A stretch of 64,000 nucleotides of DNA from SURF-21 sp964510515 (lineage in GTDB: Bacteria > Actinomycetota > Geothermincolia > Geothermincolales > RBG-13-55-18). The notes under the pieces were generated by a model. It worked only from the letters and a program-made list of their open reading frames with translations. It was not told the DNA's origin and did no database searches. Position numbers and translations under genes: made by a program. The first letter of the stretch is position 1, and each line of letters opens with the position of its first letter. Shown here piece by piece: positions 1 to 7,938 of the stretch. The stretch spans positions 1 to 64,000 of the forward strand of contig CAZEAU010000007.1 in the NCBI GenBank assembly GCA_964510515.1, read 5' to 3'.

Positions 1-59
1 AAAAGCCCAGGTGCGAACTGGGAAGATAGCGGAGCAGGCAAAGAACAAGACCTGATCCC
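1..59 (+). repeat. 85-bp dispersed repeat, copy 1 (cut by window edge)
   Basis: This is the right-hand two thirds of a repeat seen complete at 363-447, 3587-3671 and 43796-43880. It ends CAAGACCTGATCCC, one base away from the CAAGACCTGACCCC end of the other copies. The flank ATCCGGGTC is shared with copy 2, and the aligned part has about three mismatches to copy 2. No ORF is associated with it. Confidence 0.85.
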
Positions 60-350
60 ATCCGGGTCCGCCGCATGGGCTCGCGTTTTGCCTCCGAGCC
101 GGGAGGCGAGGATGCCAAGACCGAGCCCAGTCATACGCATCGCGGCGGAGGGCGCGTAGCGCTGGGGTCCGGTCCCGCGCTTTTTGCGCCGCAGGCGATA
201 AGCCGGAGGCGTGAAAGGCCGGGACCTGACAACAAGTGCAGCTACCTGGAAGCGTCCGTACCGGTACCGGGCCTCACCTTCCGTATGCGAACCGGTCCCT
301 ATGATGACACGTCCGGAAGAACATGAGGGGCGTCCGCAAGAACATGTGCC
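60..350. other. Non-coding stretch with a branched hairpin, between two repeat copies
   Basis: I find no convincing gene here. GGTCCCG at 171-177 can pair with CGGGACC at 220-226. Inside it are a GCGC-TTTTT-GCGC hairpin (177-189) and a GGC-GATAA-GCC hairpin, giving a small multibranch structure. A 21-bp unit starting CGTCCG and containing AAGAACATG is duplicated in tandem at about 309-350. The stretch is flanked by direct copies of the 85-bp repeat, so it may be carried with them or be a relic of a mobile element. No known RNA family was recognised. Confidence 0.35.
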
Positions 351-447
351 GCTCACCCCTGTGGGGCCACGTCTTGCAAACCCGAGGTAAAACCCCAGGT
401 GCGAACAGGGAAGATAGCGGAGCAGGCAAAGAACAAGACCTGACCCC
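351..447 (+). repeat. 85-bp dispersed repeat, copy 2 (with 12-bp left extension)
   Basis: The core spans 363-447. Its left end GGGGCCACGTCTTG is a 12/14 inverted match to its right end CAAGACCTGACCCC. The left extension GCTCACCCC is shared with copy 3 and makes CCCC-TGT-GGGG with the core, while copy 3 has CCCC-GC-GGGG. On the right GACCCCATCCGGGTC follows in partial tandem and runs into the stop codon of the convergent hydrolase gene at 470. The size and near-inverted ends suggest a MITE- or REP-like non-autonomous element, which is inference. Confidence 0.85.
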
Positions 448-469
448 ATCCGGGTCGACCCCATCCGGG

Positions 470-1177
470 TCAGGAGGGCCAGATGAGGCCTCGCTCGAGG
501 CGCGAGCGCAGGCGCTCCCCGGCGCGTGCGGTTATGACGTCGCCGTGACCCGGCAGCAGCATATCGAAGTCCAGCCCGGAGAGCCTGCGCAGCGAATCGC
601 GCGCCGCGTCCTCGTCGGGGGTGAAGCTCGGCGGAGGGCCTTCCAGCACCCCGCCCTCGTTGCGCAGCAGGTCCCCGCTGAAGAGCAGGCCGCGCGCGGC
701 CCCGTACAGGCACACGCTGCCGGGGGAATGGCCGGGGGTATGCACGACCTCCAGCCCCCCCAGGAGGTCGAGGCGCTCGCCCGGGACGAGCAGGCGGTCG
801 GGGGTGAAGTGGCGGTAGCGGAACAGCGGCCACAGCGAGCGGTAGAAGAGGAGCTTGGCCGGGGAAAGCAGCACCGTCTCCAGGGGACGGCTCCCGTCGG
901 CATAGGCGCCGTCCTCGGCGTGCATGGCCGCGCGCGCGCCGTATCTCCTGCGCAGGCCCGCTATGGTGCCGGTATGGTCGCCGTGATAGTGAGTGGCTAT
1001 GACCAGGTCGATATCGCGAGGCGCGGCGCCCAGCTGCCTGAGCGCGAGCAGGATGGCCGGCAGGTCCACGGGGAAACCGCCGTCCACCAGGGTCAGGGCG
1101 CCGCCGGTGATGACGTAGACGTTGGACCCGAAGGTGCCCCCGACGCGGTAGAGGTCCTGCGCGAGCTCGATCAACAT
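470..1177 (-). CDS. Metallo-beta-lactamase-fold hydrolase
   Basis: Predicted 235-aa cytoplasmic zinc hydrolase. The family signature THYHGDHTG lies at residues 62-70, giving the HxHxDH metal ligands H63, H65, D67 and H68. It is followed by HTPGHSPGS (third ligand region), FSGDLL and LPGHGD, in the order seen in glyoxalase-II-like and related MBL proteins. I chose the ATG at 1177 because the family's first beta-strand (IELAQDLYRVG) starts there; the longer reading frame to 1315 adds an Arg/Pro-rich segment unlike the family. No signal peptide is visible. The substrate cannot be told from sequence. It points away from smpB and is probably monocistronic. Its stop codon sits in a short tandem next to the dispersed repeat. 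Confidence 0.85.
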   Translation of the reverse strand: MLIELAQDLYRVGGTFGSNVYVITGGALTLVDGGFPVDLPAILLALRQLGAAPRDIDLVIATHYHGDHTGTIAGLRRRYGARAAMHAEDGAYADGSRPLETVLLSPAKLLFYRSLWPLFRYRHFTPDRLLVPGERLDLLGGLEVVHTPGHSPGSVCLYGAARGLLFSGDLLRNEGGVLEGPPPSFTPDEDAARDSLRRLSGLDFDMLLPGHGDVITARAGERLRSRLERGLIWPS

Positions 1178-1449
1178 AGCGCGATTATATCCCGGCCACC
1201 ACCCGGGAGTCAGTCCTCGCCCGCCTCCGACCTTCCTCGCGGACGATGCGGCGGGGCTCAAAGGGAAGCGCCGGCGACAAGGATTTACCGACCTTCCCCA
1301 CGGGCGATGCGGCAAGCCCGCACCGGGCGTTTCCTCCCCGCTTTCCCCGTGGGGTATGATTATCCTGGGTGTGGAGGCGAGAGGTCCGACCTCCCTCTAT
1401 ACCGGGCGCGAACACAAGGACATCCCCGAATGGGGAGGTGAAGGGAGTC

Positions 1450-1923
1450 ATGGCCTGGGTTAAGAACCTGACGGAGAACCGCAAGGCCCGCTACGACTAT
1501 CATATCGAGGAGAAGCACGAGGCCGGCCTGGCCCTGCTGGGCTCGGAGGTCAAGTCCATCCGGGAGGGGAAGGCCAACCTGCGCGACAGCTTCGCCAGGA
1601 TAAAGGGCGGCGAGCTCTTCCTGGAGAACGCCCACATCGCCCCCTACAGCCACGGCGGCGCCTTCAACCACGAGCCCCTGCGCGCGAGGAAGATACTCAT
1701 GCACCGGGAGGAGATACGCCGCCTGGGAGGCAAGGTGAACGAGAAGGGCTACACCATCATCCCCCTGCGCCTTTACCTCAACCACAGGGGCCGGATAAAG
1801 GTAGAGCTGGGCCTGGCCCGCGGCAAGGCCAAGGCGGACCGCCGCCGCGACATCATGGACCGGGAGGCGAAGAGGGACATGGAGCGCGCGATGAAATCGG
1901 GAGGCAGAGGCCGCGAGAAGTGA
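1450..1923 (+). CDS. smpB: SsrA-binding protein SmpB
   Basis: 157 aa, the normal SmpB length. SmpB binds the tRNA-like domain of tmRNA and delivers it to stalled ribosomes for trans-translation. Recognisable family segments include NRKARYDYHIEEKHEAGLAL, GSEVKSIREGKANLRDS and KVELGLARGKAKADRR, followed by a basic C-terminal tail (DREAKRDMERAMKSGGRGREK) that is known to sit in the mRNA channel. The ATG at 1450 is preceded by GGGGAGG and gives the canonical N-terminus; the in-frame upstream ATG at 1369 lacks support. The gene for its RNA partner, ssrA, begins 43 bases downstream, so the two are probably co-expressed. Confidence 0.97.
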   Translation: MAWVKNLTENRKARYDYHIEEKHEAGLALLGSEVKSIREGKANLRDSFARIKGGELFLENAHIAPYSHGGAFNHEPLRARKILMHREEIRRLGGKVNEKGYTIIPLRLYLNHRGRIKVELGLARGKAKADRRRDIMDREAKRDMERAMKSGGRGREK

Positions 1924-1965
1924 TAGAATGATATTGTAAGCGACATGCAGGTACCTTGAAAATCT

Positions 1966-2311
1966 GGGGGCGAAACGGTTTCGACAGGGATCGGCGGGCA
2001 GCGCGGGAGCGAGCCGGGGGCCCGAGCCTCGTTAACAATCGGGAAAACAAAATAAAAGCTGACAGCGAGTTAGCACTGGCTGCGTAAGCGGCCCGTTCCT
2101 CCCCGGGAGGCCCGCGACCGGGGAAGGGGCGTCATGCAGCGGGATCACCAAGGCCCCACTCCCGTTAAGGCCTAGGGACATCTTCATCGGGATAGCCGAC
2201 GGCAGGCCTTTCGCCGGGCGCGCCGGCGGTGACACTTAAGCGGCGAATACGCTCGTAGAGCCCACCTGGCCGGGTTTCTGGACGGGGGTTCGACTCCCCC
2301 CGCCTCCACCA
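1966..2311 (+). ncRNA. ssrA: Transfer-messenger RNA (tmRNA)
   Basis: About 346 nt. The 5' end GGGGGCG pairs with CGCCTCC just before the encoded 3' ACCA (2308-2311), with one G-U pair. The conserved 5' segment GCGAAACGGTTTCGACAGG and the T-arm GGGTTCGACTCCCCC are both present. The reading frame most likely resumes at GCT (2058-2060) and ends at TAA (2085-2087), encoding ADSELALAA. It has the usual LAA end and starts ADS as in mycobacterial tags, but is short at nine residues. The resume codon is inferred, since upstream codons are also open. Confidence 0.95.
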
Positions 2312-2490
2312 AATATTATAATGTCGCGCTGTGCGGATGATTTCCTTGTCAGCACGGCTTGCTGCATGGAGTCTGGGGAAAACGGAGACAACAAGGGGGT
2401 TTGCGGATGAAATGACCGTAACGGCGATCGTGGCTGCATTCATGCTTATTGATTCGGTAAACGGCTAAGGGTAGAAGGAGAGGGACGAAT

Positions 2491-3489
2491 ATGAAAAAGG
2501 TGCTGGTTATTGTACTAACGATGGCCATGCTGCTCATGGCGGCCAGCCTGGTGGGATGCGGGAACGACGAGGGGAAGGAAAACGGCCAGGAGGAAGAAGC
2601 GTTCTCCATCGGCATCATCCAGTTCGTGGAACACGCCGCGCTCGACGCCGCGCGTGACGGCTTCGTGGACGCGCTCAAGGACGCCGGCTACAAGGAGGGC
2701 GAGGACGTCTCCTTCGACGTACAGAACGCGCAGGGGGACACCAACAACCTCTCCACCATCAGCGACCGTTTCGTCAGCAGCAAGGTCGACCTGGTGCTGG
2801 CCATCGCCACCCCTTCCGCGCAGGCGATCGCGGGAAAGACGACGGACATCCCCATTCTCGGGACGGCGGTTACCGACTACGTGGCCGCCGAGCTCGTGAG
2901 CTCCAACGAGGTGCCGGGCGGTAACGTCAGCGGCACCACGGACATGAACCCGGTGAAGGAGCAGATCGAGCTGCTGATGAAGCTCGTCCCCGACGCCCAG
3001 ACCATCGGCGTGATGTACAACTCGAGCGAGGTCAACTCCGAGATACAGGCGGGGATGGCCAAGGAGGCCGTCGAGGCGCTCGGGCTCGAATACACCGAGA
3101 TCACCGTGACCAGCTCCAACGACGTGCAGCAGGCCGCGCAGGCGCTGGTGCAGAAGTGCGACGCCATCTACCTGCCCACCGACAACATCATGGCCTCGTC
3201 CATGCCGCTGATACGCGACATAACCGTGGCCTCTGAGACCCCCGTCATCTGCGGCGAGGAGAACATGGCCCTCGCCGGCGGCTTGGCCACGCTGGGCATC
3301 AACTACTACAAGCTCGGGTATTTGACCGGCCAGATGGCGGTGCGAATCCTGGAGGGCAAGGCGGAGATCGCCGACATGCCCATCGAGGCGCTCAAGGATT
3401 TCGACTACGTCGTCAACGGGACCGTGGCCGAGGAGATCGGCCTGGAGATACCGGAAGACATGCAGGAGTACGTAGTCGAAGGCCTGTAG
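2491..3489 (+). CDS. ABC transporter substrate-binding lipoprotein (TrpX/ABC_sub_bind type)
   Basis: 332 aa. The N-terminus MKKVLVIVLTMAMLLMAASLVGC is a lipoprotein signal with lipobox LVGC (C23), followed by an acidic linker, so the mature protein should be tethered outside the membrane. The rest (SIGIIQFVEHAALDAARDGF, GYKEGEDVSFDVQNAQGD, ATPSAQAI, NYYKLGYLTGQMAVRIL) is typical of periplasmic-binding-fold proteins of the tryptophan/ABC_sub_bind family. It should capture the ligand for the permease and ATPase encoded at 3788 and 4781. The ligand is not determinable; characterised relatives bind aromatic amino acids. The start is supported by AAGGAGAGGG upstream. A terminator-like hairpin follows and may raise its expression relative to the membrane subunits. 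Confidence 0.9.
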   Translation: MKKVLVIVLTMAMLLMAASLVGCGNDEGKENGQEEEAFSIGIIQFVEHAALDAARDGFVDALKDAGYKEGEDVSFDVQNAQGDTNNLSTISDRFVSSKVDLVLAIATPSAQAIAGKTTDIPILGTAVTDYVAAELVSSNEVPGGNVSGTTDMNPVKEQIELLMKLVPDAQTIGVMYNSSEVNSEIQAGMAKEAVEALGLEYTEITVTSSNDVQQAAQALVQKCDAIYLPTDNIMASSMPLIRDITVASETPVICGEENMALAGGLATLGINYYKLGYLTGQMAVRILEGKAEIADMPIEALKDFDYVVNGTVAEEIGLEIPEDMQEYVVEGL

Positions 3490-3507
3490 CGGACGGTCGC
3501 GACAGCC

Positions 3508-3542
3508 AGGGGCAGGGAGAGCAGCAAGCCTTCCCTGCCCCT
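3508..3542 (+). terminator. Terminator-like hairpin behind the binding-protein gene
   Basis: AGGGGCAGGGA (3508-3518) and TCCCTGCCCCT (3532-3542) form a perfect 11-bp stem with a 13-nt loop. Only a weak TATATT tract follows, so it may be a leaky terminator or an mRNA-stabilising 3' hairpin rather than a full stop. Confidence 0.6.
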
Positions 3543-3574
3543 TATATTGCCGCCGCCCGCCGGCGAACCCTCAC

Positions 3575-3671
3575 GCTCACCCCCGCGGGGCCACGTCTTG
3601 CGCACCCGAGGTAAAACCCCGGGTGCGAACAGGCAAGATAGCGGAGCAGGCAAAGAACAAGACCTGACCCC
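3575..3671 (+). repeat. 85-bp dispersed repeat, copy 3 (with 12-bp left extension)
   Basis: The core 3587-3671 is the same length as copies 2 and 4, with ends GGGGCCACGTCTTG and CAAGACCTGACCCC. This copy also forms an internal CGCACCCG / CGGGTGCG stem. It lies between the binding-protein gene and the permease gene of what should be one ABC operon, behind the hairpin at 3508-3542. Confidence 0.88.
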
Positions 3672-3787
3672 ATCCGATTGCCTCCCGGCTTATTCACTCC
3701 CGCGGGGAAAAGGGTTATCCTTGTCGAGTGACGGCATGGCCCGCATCAGGTGGAGAAGAGGCCGGAGAACAGGGTTGGTAAGAAGTT

Positions 3788-4717
3788 ATGCTCGAAGTCT
3801 TGACGGGGGCTGTTACTCTCGGGTTGCTGTGGGCGGTAATGACCATCGGCGTTTACATCACTTACCGCATCCTCAACATAGCGGACCTCACCGTCGAGGG
3901 CAGCATAACCACCGGCGCCGCCGTCGCCGCCATCTGCATAACCCGCGGCATCAACCCCCACCTGGCGCTTGTCCTCGCCATGTTCGGGGGCATGGCAGCC
4001 GGACTGATAACGGCATTGCTGCACGTGAAGCTGAAGATCCCCGCCCTGCTCTCGGGCATCCTGACCATGATCGCCCTCTATTCGGTCAACCTGCGCATCA
4101 TGGGGAAATCCAACATCCCCCTCCTGCGCGTGAACACCGTCTATACGGTCCTGGAGAATCTGGGGCTGGGCCGTCAGAACGCGGTCATGGTGCTGGGCCT
4201 CATCGTGGTCATCGGCTTCATCAGCATCCTCTACTGGTTTTTCGGGACCGAGATAGGCTGCGCCATACGCGCCACGGGCAACAACCCCCAGATGGTCAGG
4301 GCGCAGGGGATCAACACCAGCACCACCATCACCATAGGCCTTATAATCAGCAACGGGCTGGTGGCGGTGAGCGGCGCCCTGATCGCCCAATACCAGCGTT
4401 TTGCCGATATACAGATGGGCATCGGCTCCATCGTCATCGGGCTGGCGTCGGTCATCATCGGCGAGGTGCTGTTCGGAAAGCGGAACTTCTACACCCGCCT
4501 GGTCGGGCTGGCCCTGGGCGCCATCACCTACCGCATAATCATCACCCTCGTCCTGCAGCTGGGCATGTCGCCCAACGACCTCAAGCTCTTCACCGCCATC
4601 ACCGTGGCCATCGCCCTGTCGCTGCCGGTCTTCAGGTCATATCTCATGCCCATAAAAGCCTCGGCGACGAGGGAGAACTCGGGTGCCCGGCGCACGAAGA
4701 ACAACCGGGGTGCTTGA
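3788..4717 (+). CDS. ABC transporter permease (branched-chain-type, BPD_transp_2)
   Basis: 309 aa, almost entirely hydrophobic with about eight predicted membrane segments. It matches the permease type that partners ABC_sub_bind proteins: LLWAVMTIGVYITYRILNIADLTVEGS at the N-terminus, LSGILTMIALYSVNLRIMG in the middle, and the charged coupling segment CAIRATGNNPQMVRAQGI before GLIISNGLVAVSGALIAQYQ. It should form the membrane channel for the substrate delivered by the lipoprotein at 2491. The ATPase gene follows 63 bases downstream. The gene is separated from the binding-protein gene by a hairpin and a dispersed repeat. Confidence 0.9.
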   Translation: MLEVLTGAVTLGLLWAVMTIGVYITYRILNIADLTVEGSITTGAAVAAICITRGINPHLALVLAMFGGMAAGLITALLHVKLKIPALLSGILTMIALYSVNLRIMGKSNIPLLRVNTVYTVLENLGLGRQNAVMVLGLIVVIGFISILYWFFGTEIGCAIRATGNNPQMVRAQGINTSTTITIGLIISNGLVAVSGALIAQYQRFADIQMGIGSIVIGLASVIIGEVLFGKRNFYTRLVGLALGAITYRIIITLVLQLGMSPNDLKLFTAITVAIALSLPVFRSYLMPIKASATRENSGARRTKNNRGA

Positions 4718-4780
4718 TGGGGAAGCGGTCGACGAGGGCGTTCGCGCCGATGTGAGCGCAGGCGAAGAGGGAGAACTCGG

Positions 4781-5575
4781 ATGCTCAACGTACAGGGAAT
4801 AACCAAGGTCTTCAACCCGGGGACGGTCAACGAGAACGTGGTCATCGAGGACCTGAGCCTCACCCTCGAGGCGGGCGATTTCGTCACCGTTATCGGGGGC
4901 AACGGCTCGGGCAAATCGACCCTGCTCAACTGCATCGCCGGCGTTTATCCGGTCGAGAAGGGCGCCATCGTCATCGACGGCGTGGACGTGACCAAATACA
5001 GCGAGCCCAAACGCGCCGCCGTCCTGGGGCGGGTCTTTCAGGAGCCCATGCTGGGCACGGCCTCCAATATGGGCATAGAGGAAAACCTCGCGCTGGCCTT
5101 GCGCCGCGGACAGCGCCGCAGCCTGAGGTGGGGCATAAGCCACCGGGAGCGCGAGGAATACAGAGAACTGCTGACCACGCTTGAGCTCGGCCTGGAGAAC
5201 CGCTTAAGCACCAAGGTCGGCCTGCTTTCGGGGGGGCAGCGGCAGGCGCTGACCCTCCTCATGGCCACGCTCAAGGAGCCCAAGCTCCTGCTGCTGGATG
5301 AGCATACCGCGGCACTGGATCCCAAAACCGCCCCGAAGGTGCTGGAGATGAGCGACCGCATCGTGAGGGAGCACGCCTTGACCACCCTGATGGTCACGCA
5401 CAACATGCGCGACGCCATCCACTACGGCAACCGCCTCATCATGATGTACGAAGGAAGGATAATACTCGACATCCGGGGGGAGGCGAAAAAGAACCTGGCC
5501 GTCGAGGACCTCTTGAAGCGCTTCGGCACCGCCAGCGGCGAGGAATTCGTGGATTCGGACGCCCTGCTCGCCTGA
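4781..5575 (+). CDS. ABC transporter ATP-binding protein
   Basis: 264 aa. Walker A GGNGSGKST at 39-47, Q-loop near Q87, signature LSGGQ at 149-153, Walker B LLLLDEH with catalytic E174, D-loop ALDP and switch H207 (VTHNM) are all intact, so the protein should be an active ATPase energising the importer encoded at 2491-4717. Having His instead of Pro after the catalytic Glu (DEHTAALDP) is common in this transporter subfamily. ATG at 4781 is preceded by GAAGAGGGAG. The 3' end converges on the S41 protease gene across a GC-rich 121-base gap with dyad symmetry. Confidence 0.92.
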   Translation: MLNVQGITKVFNPGTVNENVVIEDLSLTLEAGDFVTVIGGNGSGKSTLLNCIAGVYPVEKGAIVIDGVDVTKYSEPKRAAVLGRVFQEPMLGTASNMGIEENLALALRRGQRRSLRWGISHREREEYRELLTTLELGLENRLSTKVGLLSGGQRQALTLLMATLKEPKLLLLDEHTAALDPKTAPKVLEMSDRIVREHALTTLMVTHNMRDAIHYGNRLIMMYEGRIILDIRGEAKKNLAVEDLLKRFGTASGEEFVDSDALLA

Positions 5576-5696
5576 GCCCGCCTCCGCCGGCCCCGAGCGC
5601 CCGCCGCGGCGGTAGTTCTTGCGCGCGAGGACCGGCGCCGGCCCCGGCGGGCCCTCCTCTCGCCCGCGCGTCCGCCTCCGCCGCGCCCCGGCACCC

Positions 5697-7004
5697 TCAC
5701 GGGCCGCTCGACGCCAGCTCCACGGCCTTCTCCAGCTGCAGGTCCTGCTCCCCCACTATGGGGTTGCTTACCTTCACGTCGGGGATGATGCCCTCGTCGT
5801 CTATGCTCGTGCCGCTGGGGGTATAGTAACGGGCTATGGTCAGGCGTATGCCGGTGCCGTCGGCCTGGCGGAATATCTTCTGGATGGAGCCCTTGCCGAA
5901 AGTGGTCTCCCCCACCAGGAGACAGCGCTCGTTCTCGCGCAGGGCCGCGGCGAAGATCTCGGACGAGCTGGCGCTGCCGCGGTTAACCAGCACCACCACC
6001 GGCAGGTCCCACTCCACCTCTCCGTCGGCCTTGTATTTCCTGCTCGCGCCAGCCACGCGCCCCCGGGAGGAGACGATCATCCCCTCCCTGAGAAAGAGGT
6101 CGGCGGCCATGATGGCGGGCTCCATGTACCCCCCCGGATTCGAACGCAGGTCTATGACCAGGGACTTCGCCCCCCGGGTGCGCAAATCGGCGAGCGCCTC
6201 CGCCATCTTGGCGTCCGCGCCCTGCGTCCAGTCGGTGAGGCGCAGATACCCCACTCCGTCCTCCTTGATCTCCGTCTCCAGCACCGGGATCTCGATCTCC
6301 CGCCGCGTCACCTCGAAATGGAGGATGTCGGAGGAGGGGGGCCTCGCGACCCCCAGCCTGACCACCGTGCCCTCCGGGCCCCGGATGAGCGTGACGAGCT
6401 CGGTGATGACCACGGCGCTCACGTCCCTGCCGTCGACCTCCTTCACGATGTCCCCCTCCTGCAGGCCCGCCTCCAGCGCCGGGGAATCCTCCAGCACCAC
6501 CGAGACCCGGACCTCGTTCTTCACCGTGACCATGACCACCCCGATGCCGCTGAGGCGGCCCGACAGCTGGGTCTCCAGGGCCTCCAGCTCCTCGGCGCTC
6601 ATGAAGGCGGAATGGGGGTCGTCGAGCTGGTCGATCATGGCCGTTATGGCCCGCTCCAGGAGGGCTTCCTCGTCTGCCCCTTCGTCCGCCATCCTGCGTA
6701 TCCCCCGCGCCCCGGCGTAGAGCAGCTCCTCCTCCTCCAGCTCGTCCACGTAATTCCGCACCACTATCTGCTTGGCCTCGCCGAAGGACTCCTCGCCCGC
6801 GAGGAAGTCCTGAAGGGCGGCTACCTCCTCGTCCACGGGCGCGGTGGGGGCGCCTTTCCGGTATCCGGACGGAGCGGAGCCGCGCGAGGGCAGCAGATGG
6901 GGAACGGCGAAGCACGCGCCCAGGAGGACGAGGGAGAGCACGATGGCGATGGCGATTACGATCCTGTCCCGCCGGGCAGCGGGATCCCGCCCGGGGTGCA
7001 TCAT
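5697..7004 (-). CDS. S41-family C-terminal processing peptidase
   Basis: 435 aa. One N-terminal membrane anchor (about 14-34) is followed by an extracytoplasmic region with a PDZ domain (about 150-235; SGRLSGIGVVM, DSPALEAGLQEGDIV) and a tail-specific protease domain. Catalytic Ser346 (in GSASSSE), Lys371 and Gln375 (FGKGSIQ) match the CtpA/Prc arrangement. It should cleave surface or secreted substrates from the C-terminal side. It lies 34 bases behind ftsX in the same direction; pairing of such a protease with ftsEX is frequent in Gram-positive lineages and suggests a role in envelope or division processing, which is inference. GGAGG stands eight bases before the ATG. Confidence 0.92.
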   Translation of the reverse strand: MMHPGRDPAARRDRIVIAIAIVLSLVLLGACFAVPHLLPSRGSAPSGYRKGAPTAPVDEEVAALQDFLAGEESFGEAKQIVVRNYVDELEEEELLYAGARGIRRMADEGADEEALLERAITAMIDQLDDPHSAFMSAEELEALETQLSGRLSGIGVVMVTVKNEVRVSVVLEDSPALEAGLQEGDIVKEVDGRDVSAVVITELVTLIRGPEGTVVRLGVARPPSSDILHFEVTRREIEIPVLETEIKEDGVGYLRLTDWTQGADAKMAEALADLRTRGAKSLVIDLRSNPGGYMEPAIMAADLFLREGMIVSSRGRVAGASRKYKADGEVEWDLPVVVLVNRGSASSSEIFAAALRENERCLLVGETTFGKGSIQKIFRQADGTGIRLTIARYYTPSGTSIDDEGIIPDVKVSNPIVGEQDLQLEKAVELASSGP

Positions 7005-7038
7005 TTCTTTTACCTCCCCCGCGCGGCGCCTAGCGGCC

Positions 7039-7938
7039 CTACACCTCCAGGAAGCGCCCCAGGGCGTAGGCGCTGCCCAAGGCCCCGATGACTATACCCG
7101 CCAGGATCATGCCCGGTATGAGCACCGGCAGCAGCCCGGGGGAGATCGAGAGGCGCAGGAACTGCAGGTTGTCTATCAGTTTGTCCAGTATCCACACCTT
7201 GACCGCCAGCGCCACCAGGATGGCCACCAGCGACCCCAGCAGCCCTTCGAAGACGCCCTCGAGCAGGAAGGGCCAGCGTATGAACCAGTTGGTCGCGCCC
7301 ACCAGCTTCATGATGCCGATCTCCCTGCGCCGTGCGAAGATGGCCACCTGAATGGTCACGGAGACGAGCAGGACGGAGATGATGGCCAGGGCGATGACCC
7401 CCACGATGCCGATCTGGCGGAACTTGTCGAAGATGTTCTCCAGCTTCTCGATGGCCCCGCTGGCCGACTTGATGTCCTCGATGCGTTCGCGGTAGGGGGC
7501 GTTGTTGCTTATCTCCCCCACCACCCTGCCCACGTCCTTGGGATCCTTGGTCATGAGCTCGTAGGAGTTGGGCAGGGGATTCTCGGAGATGTATTCCCAC
7601 AGCTCGGGCTGATCCCTGAACCTCTCCTTGAACTCCTGCAGGGCGGTCTCCTTGTCCTTGTAAATCACCCTCAGCGGGTCCACCTCCGGGATGCTCACCA
7701 GGAAGGCCTCGATGGCCTGCCGCTCCTCCTCCACGGTGAGGTCGGAGAGGTAGATGTCCACCTCCCCCACCTTGCGCTCGGCGTTCTTGATCATGTTGCT
7801 GAACATGTTCCAGCCCATGACCACCAGGGCCAGGGTGCCCAGGGAGACCGCCACCACGGCGACGGCCGCGACGGCGAGGATGAGGTTCTTGCGCAGGGAC
7901 GCCCAGGTCTCGGAGGCGAAATAGGCGAGCTTATTCAT
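7039..7938 (-). CDS. ftsX: Cell division protein FtsX
   Basis: 299 aa. The layout is a short cytoplasmic N-terminus, a membrane segment (about 18-42), a large extracellular domain (about 45-170) and three C-terminal membrane segments, which is the FtsX/MacB-like topology. Family segments include NLILAVAAVAVVAVSLGTLALV, ARRREIGIMKLVGATNWFIRWPFLLEG and the closing YALGRFLE. FtsX with FtsE regulates peptidoglycan hydrolases at division. Its ATG overlaps the ftsE stop by eight bases (ATGAATAA), implying translational coupling. Confidence 0.95.
   Translation of the reverse strand: MNKLAYFASETWASLRKNLILAVAAVAVVAVSLGTLALVVMGWNMFSNMIKNAERKVGEVDIYLSDLTVEEERQAIEAFLVSIPEVDPLRVIYKDKETALQEFKERFRDQPELWEYISENPLPNSYELMTKDPKDVGRVVGEISNNAPYRERIEDIKSASGAIEKLENIFDKFRQIGIVGVIALAIISVLLVSVTIQVAIFARRREIGIMKLVGATNWFIRWPFLLEGVFEGLLGSLVAILVALAVKVWILDKLIDNLQFLRLSISPGLLPVLIPGMILAGIVIGALGSAYALGRFLEV

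Noticed and set aside
75..326. 83-codon rightward ORF
   Set aside because: No ribosome-binding site, no domain, and overlaps the hairpin structure between repeats.
60..350. Group II intron fragment
   Set aside because: The branched hairpins and some wording of the sequence recall such introns, but no domain V or reverse transcriptase is present, so the call is unsupported.
323..1441. Long rightward ORF of 372 codons opposite the metallo-beta-lactamase gene
   Set aside because: It is an antisense shadow in GC-rich DNA, runs through the dispersed repeat and has no recognisable domain.
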